From NCBI GenBank assembly GCA_964602655.1, contig CAZRSF010000095.1, forward strand, positions 1 to 19,570: a stretch of DNA of 19,570 nt. Direction: 5' to 3'. This DNA is from Moduliflexus sp964602655. Lineage in GTDB: Bacteria > Moduliflexota > Moduliflexia > Moduliflexales > Moduliflexaceae. Below, piece after piece: positions 1 through 6,046 of the stretch (positions are counted from its first letter, which is position 1; every line of letters begins with the position of its first letter). A program made the position numbers and the translations under genes. The notes beneath the pieces were generated by a model. The model had not been told where the DNA came from, did no database searches, and was given only the letters and a program-made list of their open reading frames with translations.

Positions 1-47
1 GGGGATAATCAAGAAAATTCCCCTCCTGGGAGGGGCAGGGGGTGGGT
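1..47. repeat. palindromic G/C-run repeat lying in frame inside the SUMF1 gene
   Basis: Positions 20-26 and 29-35 form a perfect 7-bp inverted repeat (CCCCTCC / GGAGGGG, two-base spacer), followed by a G-rich tail to about 47. From memory this composition resembles a short dispersed repeat found between genes in many bacteria. Here it is translated, coding for a Pro/Gly/Arg stretch directly before RLPSEAEWEYA. The left border is not visible because the window begins there. Confidence 0.5.
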
Positions 48-453
48 ATTCCGTCTGCCATCGGAGGCAGAATGGGAATACGCCTGCCGCGCCGGATCGC
101 AGACCGCCTATTCTTTCGGCAGCGACGCCAACCGGCTCAAAGAATATGCATGGTATTTGGAGAATGCCAACGGTCAAACCCACCCCATCGGCGAGCGCAA
201 GCCGAACGCCTGGGGCGTGTACGACATGCACGGCAACGTCTGGGAATGGTGCGCGGACGCCTGGAATGAAACGTATATCGGGCATCCGATAGATGGCAGC
301 GCGCGAATCGCCGACGACAACGAGACGCGCCGTGTAACACGGGGCGGAGCATTGAATAATCTCCCCTGGTTTTTGCGTTGCGCCGACCGACACTGGGATT
401 GGCGCGACAATCGAAATTTCGCGCGCGGCATGAGATTAGTCAGGACACCGTAA
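1..453 (+). CDS. SUMF1 / formylglycine-generating-enzyme-like domain protein, 5' end outside window
   Basis: The reading frame is open from the first base to the TAA at 451-453, so this is the C-terminal 150 residues of a longer protein. It carries the hallmark RLPSEAEWEYACRAG stretch near residues 19-33, followed by GVYDMHGNVWEWCAD and the closing RVTRGGALNN...GMRLVRTP. These are the classical signatures of the SUMF1/FGE fold (C-type-lectin-like). True FGE oxidises a sulfatase cysteine using a conserved C-terminal cysteine pair. Here only the cysteine in FLRCADRHW is visible in that area, so sulfatase activation is not supported. Related domains also serve as binding modules, in ergothioneine-type enzymes or as scaffolds. 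Residues 1-17 (…NSPPGRGRGWV) do not look like the family and are encoded by a palindromic repeat. A start at the ATG of 157 would remove the conserved motif and is unlikely. Confidence 0.85.
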   Translation, partial: GDNQENSPPGRGRGWVFRLPSEAEWEYACRAGSQTAYSFGSDANRLKEYAWYLENANGQTHPIGERKPNAWGVYDMHGNVWEWCADAWNETYIGHPIDGSARIADDNETRRVTRGGALNNLPWFLRCADRHWDWRDNRNFARGMRLVRTP

Positions 454-661
454 ATTCGATTTCGACGCGCCGCGCATCTCCTCGCTGGACGAGCCTTGTC
501 ATCGAAGCAACTCCGTCGCGCTGACATCTATCAAGGCTTGCTGCACCTTGACCGCCACCATTGCTTGCCGCATTTTTGTCAACAGTGCGAAATGCGGGCG
601 ACATGAAATGGAACGACCAATACGTCCGCTGGAAGGATATCGCCAGAGCAAGCGTGAGAAA
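454..661. other. gap between the SUMF1 gene and the HEAT-protein 3' end
   Basis: About 200 bases lie between a plus-strand and a minus-strand 3' end. Only very short frames occur: 23 codons from the ATG at 603 on the plus strand, and 24 codons on the minus strand around 510-580. Neither has a clear ribosome site or a recognisable family. I see no strong terminator hairpin. The stretch may be decayed coding sequence, but nothing in it can be named. Confidence 0.3.
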
Positions 662-1918
662 TCAAGGCGTATGAGCGCGTTGCGAACCGATCCGCCGTAA
701 AATCTCTGCCGCTTGCTCTCGCAGGGCGGCTTGTTGATGAGTGAGAAATCTGGCGACAGGCTCTTCTACATCCGAACCGATTTCAATGAGGGATTGGCCG
801 ACCTGTTTGCGAAGTTCGGGTGTCCCGTATTCGAGTGCTGCAATCAATGCGTTAATATGCGCATGAGCCGACCCGATCGCAGCCAACGCTTCAGTCGAGA
901 CCTCTCGAAAAATCGTATGCGGGAGTTTGAGCATACCGATTAACGCTGGAATAGCGCAGGGATCGCCAATAGCGCCTAACGCCAGAATGACTGCCTGCCG
1001 TATCCGAGTATCCTGTTTCCGCAACAATTTAAGTAAAGGGGCGACTGCCTGCGAATCCTGTCTGTCTGCCAATGCGATGATCGCTTGTATGCAGACGTCT
1101 CGATCCGGGTCGTTCAAGGCTTGAATTAAGGTTTCGATAGATCGCGAATCTGTGGGCTTGATCAACTCTTCTTCGAAGGCGATGTCAACTTCCTGGAGCA
1201 AAGTCGTCTCTTGCTCTTCCAACGCGGAAAAATGGGTTTTCCCTAAAAAGAGGTTGAAGACTTCGAAGCCTTCCTGAAGATATGATGAGATGATCGAGGA
1301 GAATTTGCTCGGAGAATCGAATGCGCGTTGCTTTCTGAGAGGAAACGCGATAATGAGCGCATTCCCGTCTGATTCCATTTCCAGGTGATGATGCCATTCA
1401 AGAAATTCAATCACTTGCTGGCTGAAAAATACGCAAAGCTCTTGCTCATTTTCTCCTTGCAGCACATACTGGGCAGCGAACGTAGGCGATACACTCAACT
1501 CAATCGTACGATAGGTTTCCGGTTCGTGATACTGCCACGCCTGTTCCAAAACCCCTTTGTTGCCTTCATTTCGGCGTAATCGAAAGCAGGGCAAATTCCA
1601 ATACCGCGTGGTGAAGCTCATGAACACCCACATCATCAGATTGGGTTGATGTTTAGGGCGTGGATCAAGATGCTCGTAATAGAAGACAGCGACGCTCATG
1701 CTATCCGCCATGCGCCGCATCATCCGAGCCTTCCAATGTCTGTGGTAAAAACGCCGAGCGATGTGCGCGGGGATGAGAAAATCGTAACCTTCTCCTGAAA
1801 AGTCGAATCCGATTTTGGAAGCAATCTCCGAAAGTATATTTCCGCGATCCTGGTATTGTTCTTTGCTCTTCTTCGTTGTGAGATAGTACCAAAAATTCTT
1901 TTGCGGTCTTTGTATCAT
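662..1918 (-). CDS. HEAT-repeat protein with an uncharacterised N-terminal domain
   Basis: The 418-residue protein ends in five or so tandem HEAT helices of about 30 residues (residues 255-410). Units such as IQALNDPDRDVCIQAIIALA and LKLLRKQDTRIRQAVILALG have the D-x-x-V/I-R-x-x-A spacing of PBS-lyase-type HEAT repeats. These form a protein-binding solenoid and give no catalytic function. Residues 1-250 are rich in aromatic residues and histidine, with no signal peptide or membrane segment. Residues 145-220 (YVLQGENEQ…VIEFLEWHHH…SDGNALIIAF) look like a compact alpha/beta domain that recurs in bacterial hypothetical proteins, but I cannot name a family. It is the last gene of the minus-strand run, 46 bases after the glycosyltransferase stop. 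No convincing Shine-Dalgarno precedes the ATG, so reinitiation or translational coupling is possible. Confidence 0.85.
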   Translation of the reverse strand: MIQRPQKNFWYYLTTKKSKEQYQDRGNILSEIASKIGFDFSGEGYDFLIPAHIARRFYHRHWKARMMRRMADSMSVAVFYYEHLDPRPKHQPNLMMWVFMSFTTRYWNLPCFRLRRNEGNKGVLEQAWQYHEPETYRTIELSVSPTFAAQYVLQGENEQELCVFFSQQVIEFLEWHHHLEMESDGNALIIAFPLRKQRAFDSPSKFSSIISSYLQEGFEVFNLFLGKTHFSALEEQETTLLQEVDIAFEEELIKPTDSRSIETLIQALNDPDRDVCIQAIIALADRQDSQAVAPLLKLLRKQDTRIRQAVILALGAIGDPCAIPALIGMLKLPHTIFREVSTEALAAIGSAHAHINALIAALEYGTPELRKQVGQSLIEIGSDVEEPVARFLTHQQAALREQAAEILRRIGSQRAHTP

Positions 1919-1964
1919 ATTGTCATTAGTGCTCGCCCGAAGACATCGGGGATGTCTTGCCAGG

Positions 1965-2873
1965 TCATCCCATTGCCTTTGCGGAATAGTCGTTTGGATA
2001 GAGTGTTACTACGCTGATTCGGGTGACTTGAAGCCATTGTTCGACCTTTGCCAGCGCCGCTGGTTCATCGTGCGCTTGAGCGGAGGTCGCATGTTGACCG
2101 ATGACGCCCCAGATGGCGGGATCGGTGGTTTTATATAACGCAAGTGTCGGGACGCCGAGAATGGCGGCGAGGTGGCTGGCGCCGGAGTCGTTGCCGATAT
2201 ACAATGACGCGCCTTCTAACAGATCGGCAAGTCGCTCGACGTTTGCAGGCGATTCGATCCGTTCGCCGCGAAATTCCTGTTCCGCGCCGCGTTCTCGTTC
2301 TACTGGCCCGAAAACAAATCGAATATCGCGATAACCGTATTGACACAATCTGTCTGCAAATGAGCGATAGACAGACGGCGCGTAGTTTTTGGCGCGGCTG
2401 CCACTGCCGGGATGAATCAAGGCGTACGTTCGGGTTGGGTGAATCTTCGGCGGAAAACCGTTTGATAGAAATGGCGGAGGCGTGAAAGAAAATATTTGGC
2501 GTAAGATGTCGCAATAATACTGCGCGACGTGAGTGCGAATATCGGGAAACGGGCGAATGGCGGCAACCGGCAACGCGGTTGACGCTTGCAGGAGGCGCGT
2601 GATCGGTTCGGCGCGAGAGTGCCAGAGCGCTGCGCCGGAAAGCGGCGGTATGTCTGGCGGAAGCGCTATTCCTGAGAGGAAATCGAGCATGGCGGCGGAT
2701 TCGATATCGCGAAATGTGTCAATCAACCCTTGCCGAGCGGCTAATCGCATGTATTCGCTGCGTCCGACGCCGAAAAATTGCTGGTCGGGAAACCGTGAGC
2801 GCAAGCAGCGCAACGCCGGCCAAGTGAGAAGAAAATCGCCGAGCGCGCCGTGATGGAGAATCAGAAACGCCAT
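1965..2873 (-). CDS. glycosyltransferase family 9 (heptosyltransferase-like)
   Basis: This 302-residue protein has the GT9 N-terminus, LILHHGALGDFLLTWPAL, with the G-x-x-G-D loop near residues 9-13. The nucleotide-sugar half contains IHPGSGSRAKNY at about 154 and YIGNDSGASHLAAILGVP at about 224-241. GT9 enzymes move heptose or related sugars from an ADP-sugar onto lipopolysaccharide core or similar acceptors at the inner face of the membrane; the acceptor here is unknown. An upstream in-frame ATG at 2942 would add 23 residues encoded by a palindromic repeat, so I take the start at 2873, where family similarity begins. No Shine-Dalgarno is visible at 2873 because the repeat ends eight bases before it. 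It lies between the leucine-rich-repeat gene and the HEAT gene on the same strand. Confidence 0.87.
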   Translation of the reverse strand: MAFLILHHGALGDFLLTWPALRCLRSRFPDQQFFGVGRSEYMRLAARQGLIDTFRDIESAAMLDFLSGIALPPDIPPLSGAALWHSRAEPITRLLQASTALPVAAIRPFPDIRTHVAQYYCDILRQIFSFTPPPFLSNGFPPKIHPTRTYALIHPGSGSRAKNYAPSVYRSFADRLCQYGYRDIRFVFGPVERERGAEQEFRGERIESPANVERLADLLEGASLYIGNDSGASHLAAILGVPTLALYKTTDPAIWGVIGQHATSAQAHDEPAALAKVEQWLQVTRISVVTLYPNDYSAKAMG

Positions 2874-2880
2874 GCTGTTC

Positions 2881-2930
2881 AGGAGTGTCAACGCTCCGCT
2901 TTGACAGCCAAAGCAAGCTTTGGCACTCCT
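2881..2930. repeat. 50-bp two-armed palindromic element before the GT9 gene
   Basis: The outer ends AGGAGT (2881-2886) and ACTCCT (2925-2930) pair. Inside are two hairpins: TGTCAA/TTGACA around 2887-2904, and a perfect GCCAAAGC-AA-GCTTTGGC at 2907-2924. The result is a three-way-junction or cruciform-capable element. It fills the gap between the leucine-rich-repeat stop and the GT9 start and can be read through in frame. It resembles a REP/MITE-type dispersed element; copy number cannot be judged from one window. Confidence 0.6.
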
Positions 2931-2942
2931 CTTCCCGCGCAA

Positions 2943-3647
2943 TTACAACGCGAATTCATACCACACGTCCTGAATCTTGCAATCGGGGCAAGCGTGTTTG
3001 AAGGCTTCGATTTCTTTGATGTTCGTACTGACCGGCGTTTTTTTGCAAAACAATTTGCGTAAATTAGACAAACCGTACAACGGCTCGAGCGTTTTGACCT
3101 GCGTATAGCCGCAATCCAGTTCTTGCAAGTTCATCAGCCCTTGCAACGGTTCTAAGGAGGTAATCGCAGCATTTCCGCCGCACGACAGCGTTTGCAGCGT
3201 GGTCATTCGGCGCAGCGGCTCTAAGGAAGGGATTTGCGTGCCGGAACAATCCAACAATTCGAGATGCAACGCTTCAAGCGGTTCCAGACTTTCGACAAAG
3301 GTCGCGTAACATTTCAAAATTTTCAGGGATGATAAATGGCGCAACGGTTCTAAGCTGCTGATCTGCGTTTCCGAGCAGCCGATGATTTCCAATTCGGTCA
3401 GTTGCGCGAGCGGGTCTAATTCGGTGATTGCCGTCTCGAAACATCCGAGAATGCGAAGATGCGGGAGATGACGCAACGGCTCCAAATTCGTAATCGCGGT
3501 TGCGCCGCAATGCAATTCATCTAACGCGGCAATCCGGCGGAATTCGTCATCGGTCAGTTGGTCCGGCGTTTCGCGTCCGACGGCTGCGCCGAAAATGTGT
3601 TTCCAGTCATCATCCAACCATTCCCACCATGTCCTGATGTCGTCCAT
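2943..3647 (-). CDS. leucine-rich-repeat protein with one cysteine per repeat
   Basis: The start is taken at the ATG of 3647, six bases after an AAGGGGG ribosome site. The longer frame from a TTG at 3665 would place that site inside the gene. The 234-residue product begins with a short acidic/aromatic cap (MDDIRTWWEWLDDDW). It continues as about seven leucine-rich repeats of 21-23 residues of the form L-x-x-L-x-C-x-x-T-x-I-x-x-L-E-P-L-x-x-L. The phrase SLEPL recurs in almost every unit and the C-x-x-T pair marks each strand. The C-terminus (KHACPDCKIQDVWYEF) acts as a cap. No signal peptide or membrane segment is visible, so it is probably cytosolic. Such solenoids bind proteins; no enzyme domain is present. 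It sits 71 bases downstream of Hsp33 and is probably cotranscribed with it. Confidence 0.87.
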   Translation of the reverse strand: MDDIRTWWEWLDDDWKHIFGAAVGRETPDQLTDDEFRRIAALDELHCGATAITNLEPLRHLPHLRILGCFETAITELDPLAQLTELEIIGCSETQISSLEPLRHLSSLKILKCYATFVESLEPLEALHLELLDCSGTQIPSLEPLRRMTTLQTLSCGGNAAITSLEPLQGLMNLQELDCGYTQVKTLEPLYGLSNLRKLFCKKTPVSTNIKEIEAFKHACPDCKIQDVWYEFAL

Positions 3648-3718
3648 ATTTCCCCCTTTTTGCAATGATGAGATATGTTCTCACACATGCGTTCCCCACT
3701 TTTTGCCCCCAATATCGT

Positions 3719-4594
3719 CTATTGAATCGTCGCCAGCAAGTCCGAAATTTCCTGGCGGGTAAAATGATATTGGGCGCGGCAGAATTCGCACACCACGTCG
3801 GTCTGTTCCTCTTGGGCAGCCATCTGGGCTAATTGTTCTAAGCCTAACGAAATCAGCGCGCGTTCGATGCGAGGTTTCGAGCAGGTACATTGAAAATTGA
3901 TCGGGTATTGTTTGAACGTGTCGAACGGAATATCTTGAAATAAGCGATGCAACAGCGCTTCCGGCGTATGGTGCTGCTGAAAAAATTCGGAAAGCGGCGG
4001 CATCTGTTCGATCCGTTGGATCAGCGACGCAAGCACCTGTTCATTTGCCGGTGGAAGCGATTGAATCAAAAAGCCTCCGGCAATCGCCACGTCGCCGGAC
4101 GGCTCTAAGAATACGCTGACGCCGACCGCTGAAGGAATCTGCTCGGATTCGGTGAGGTAAAAGGCGACATCTTCCGCAATTTCGCTGGTGTAGAGATGTA
4201 CGATCCCCTTATACGGCTCTTTCATCTGCAAATCTTTGGTCACGGTCAACAAGCCGGCGTGACCAATCGCCCCAGCCACGTCAATCTTGCCATTTTTCAG
4301 CGGGAGATCAATTTCAGGCACACCGACATACCCGCGCACGTTGCCGGTACTATCCGCTTCTACCAGGATTTTTTTTAACGGCCCGTTTCCCTCGAATTTC
4401 AACGCGACCTGTTGATCGCCTTTCAATAAGGCGCTTAATAACGCCCCGGCGGTCAACGCCCGGCCAAGCGCCACTGTTGCCGTCGGCGACGTGCCATGCT
4501 GCCGACAAACATCTTGCACTAAGTGCGTTGTCACGCACGCGATGCCTCGCAGATTGTCATGCGTCGTGACGCCGCGCACTAAATAATCGTCCAC
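3719..4594 (-). CDS. hslO: Hsp33 redox-regulated molecular chaperone
   Basis: The 291-residue product matches the usual Hsp33 length and shows the family from VDDYLVRGVT through the zinc-binding C-terminus. The redox switch is visible as CTC (C-x-C), then about 27 residues later CEFC (C-x-x-C). These four cysteines hold zinc when reduced; in known Hsp33, oxidation by peroxide or hypochlorite releases the zinc and activates holdase chaperone function in the cytoplasm. The start is a GTG at 4594, seven bases after a strong GGAGG. The open frame reaches back to 4696, but those 34 residues are not Hsp33-like and would bury the ribosome site. It follows the THX gene after 114 bases and precedes the leucine-rich-repeat gene. 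Confidence 0.95.
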   Translation of the reverse strand: MDDYLVRGVTTHDNLRGIACVTTHLVQDVCRQHGTSPTATVALGRALTAGALLSALLKGDQQVALKFEGNGPLKKILVEADSTGNVRGYVGVPEIDLPLKNGKIDVAGAIGHAGLLTVTKDLQMKEPYKGIVHLYTSEIAEDVAFYLTESEQIPSAVGVSVFLEPSGDVAIAGGFLIQSLPPANEQVLASLIQRIEQMPPLSEFFQQHHTPEALLHRLFQDIPFDTFKQYPINFQCTCSKPRIERALISLGLEQLAQMAAQEEQTDVVCEFCRAQYHFTRQEISDLLATIQ

Positions 4595-4666
4595 GCTGCT
4601 GCCTCCGAAAAAAGTCTTGCACTGTCTGATGCAACGGTTATTCTGTCGTGTGTTCAGGATGGTCTC

Positions 4667-4694
4667 GGCCTGGACTCGGTTCATCATCCAGGCC
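4667..4694. other. stem-loop between the THX gene and hslO
   Basis: GGCCTGGA at 4667-4674 pairs perfectly with TCCAGGCC at 4687-4694 around a 12-base loop. It lies downstream of the THX stop on the minus strand. No T-run follows, so a simple intrinsic terminator is not supported. It could attenuate transcription or protect the short THX message. Confidence 0.35.
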
Positions 4695-4708
4695 ATCAGT
4701 CGTTGCTG

Positions 4709-4891
4709 TTATTCTGCTTGCGGTTCTTGCGGTTGTTCAACCACCGGTACGGCCTGTGGTTCTGGTTGTACTTCTGGCTGTAGTGGTTGCTGCGGTTGTT
4801 GAACTGGCGGTCTTTTCTTTCCCGGACGTGTTTTCCCGTAGGAACCCCGAAAAATTTTTCCCTTTCGTGTGCGAGCATCTCCTCTTCCCAT
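4709..4891 (-). CDS. small ribosomal subunit protein bTHX with a Pro/Gln-rich tail
   Basis: The first 28 residues, from MGRGDARTRKGKI to FRGSYGKTRPGKKRP, match the bTHX family. Its Thermus member is a tiny basic peptide bound in the head of the 30S subunit, where it stabilises rRNA. The ATG at 4891 sits seven bases after GGGGG and a conserved MG(R/K)GD start, so upstream in-frame ATGs are discounted. The remaining 32 residues are a low-complexity, acidic, Pro/Gln/Glu/Val-rich tail (PPVQQPQQPLQPEVQPEPQ…). That makes the product 60 residues, longer than the short Thermus form. It is the first gene of the minus-strand run ahead of hslO, and a plausible promoter lies 33 bases upstream. Confidence 0.8.
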   Translation of the reverse strand: MGRGDARTRKGKIFRGSYGKTRPGKKRPPVQQPQQPLQPEVQPEPQAVPVVEQPQEPQAE

Positions 4892-5192
4892 ACGCTCACC
4901 CCCTTTCATTAAATGAACACATAATAATAATAGCACAATTCGATGGTGATAAATAATGCTGTAATAGCAACGTCACTCATTGCGGTGACGCTGGAAATGT
5001 CAAGTTCATAAGCGCGGCAAGGATGTTTTTATTGATTCTCATCTATTGCTATGGACAACTTCGTATGCCGTCAAGTCTTTTTGCAACTGAAATTTATAAT
5101 TCTCGCGATTTTTTTACTGACAAGAATTTCTTCTTTCCATAGCGTACATAAGCGTTTAAGACAATGATAACAATGATGTCTTCGGAGAAATC
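4892..5192. other. divergent intergenic region between the THX and M50 genes
   Basis: This AT-rich 301-base stretch separates divergent genes and must hold both promoters. The minus-strand candidate is listed separately at 4924-4952. A 6-bp stem CGTCAC/GTGACG lies at 4971-4990. Toward the M50 gene there is a perfect TATAAT at 5095-5100 without a good -35, and CTGACA (5117-5122) with TAGCGT (5140-5145) at 17-bp spacing. Neither is decisive. The M50 ribosome site GGAG lies six bases before its ATG. I see no coding frame or RNA gene. Confidence 0.4.
4924..4952 (-). promoter_or_regulatory. candidate sigma-70-type promoter for the THX-hslO run
   Basis: On the minus strand TTATCA (4947-4952) is followed after 17 bases by TATTAT (4924-4929). 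This would start transcription about 25 bases before the THX start codon, leaving room for the GGGGG ribosome site. The -10 lies in a TAT-repeat tract, so its exact register is uncertain. Confidence 0.4.
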
Positions 5193-5999
5193 ATGATGAA
5201 TGCGCTCGCGTTACTGTTTTGGGGCATCGCGCCTATCATTGCCGGGGCGGTCTATCCGTCGGTCAAGCATGACCCGGAGATGCTGAAATGGCTGAACGGC
5301 GGCTTATCGTTGTACGTGCTCTTTTTTTCTGTGATGACGCACGAAGTCTGTCACGGCGCGGCGGCCAATTGGTGCGGCGATCAGACTGCGAAGCTGGCCG
5401 GTCGGCTTTCGTTGAATCCGCTTCGGCATATTGACCCGTTCGGTTCGATTCTGTTTCCGCTGATGCTGCATCTCTCTCATGCGTCGGTAATGTTCGGCTG
5501 GGCGAAGCCGGTGCCGTTCAACCCGGCGCAACTGCGCCAGCATCCACGCGATCAAGTCATGGTTTCCATCGCCGGGCCGCTGTCGAATTTCACGCTGGCC
5601 TATCTCTTTTTTCAAGCGAATCTGATTTTGGCCGTCGTCTTCGCCCGACTGTATCCCGCCGCGCCTGCGCCAATCGGCGTAGGCATCGTTTCGGACATCT
5701 CGCTTGACGGTGTGTCCGCCGAGCCGTTCTGGTTTGTGACGTTGACGATCCTGAATCTTGGCATGACGATCAACCTGTTTCTCGGCGCGTTCAATCTGAT
5801 CCCGTTCCCGCCGTTAGACGGCTCATGGCTGCTGAAGGTTATTTTACCGAAAAAAGCGGCGGCGGTATTGAATAAAATTCAAGGTTATTCGTTTCTCCTG
5901 CTGATTGCGGCGGTCTGGCTGAATCTGTTGGATATTTTCCTCTATCCGGCGTCGTTTATGTTGATTATCTTGCATTTCATTCTCGGGATGTTTATTTGA
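5193..5999 (+). CDS. M50-family (site-2-protease-like) membrane metalloprotease
   Basis: The 268-residue hydrophobic protein has the zinc motif HEVCH (residues 50-54) at the end of a membrane helix. The third-ligand motif follows in NLIPFPPLDGS (residues about 201-211, with the zinc-binding Asp at 209). The mid-sequence GRLSLNPLRHIDPFGSILFPL is typical of the compact rhomboid-like M50 branch that lacks a PDZ domain. These intramembrane proteases cut membrane-spanning substrates such as anti-sigma factors or small peptides; the substrate here is unknown. About six transmembrane segments are apparent. The start ATG at 5193 has GGAG six bases upstream; a second ATG follows directly. It is the first gene of the plus-strand run, and a palindromic repeat separates it from the next gene. 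Confidence 0.92.
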   Translation: MMNALALLFWGIAPIIAGAVYPSVKHDPEMLKWLNGGLSLYVLFFSVMTHEVCHGAAANWCGDQTAKLAGRLSLNPLRHIDPFGSILFPLMLHLSHASVMFGWAKPVPFNPAQLRQHPRDQVMVSIAGPLSNFTLAYLFFQANLILAVVFARLYPAAPAPIGVGIVSDISLDGVSAEPFWFVTLTILNLGMTINLFLGAFNLIPFPPLDGSWLLKVILPKKAAAVLNKIQGYSFLLLIAAVWLNLLDIFLYPASFMLIILHFILGMFI

Positions 6000-6011
6000 T
6001 GCTGGAGAAAT

Positions 6012-6044
6012 AGACCTCACAGGTTTGTGAAACCTGCGAGGTCT
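6012..6044. repeat. 33-bp hairpin repeat containing the next gene's ribosome site
   Basis: AGACCTC (6012-6018) and GAGGTCT (6038-6044) form the base of the stem. After one mismatch, CAGGTTT (6020-6026) pairs with AAACCTG (6030-6036) around the loop GTG. From memory this word is a widespread dispersed repeat. Its right arm ends two bases before the ATG at 6047 and supplies GAGGT at a proper ribosome-site distance, inside the stem. Confidence 0.6.
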
Positions 6045-6046
6045 CA

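Noticed and set aside
4648..4956. Hydrophobic valine-rich 102-codon frame that looks like a membrane protein
   Set aside because: It is the complement of the THX Pro/Gln tail, which has a proper ribosome site and conserved start; the hydrophobicity is a by-product of the repeated codons.
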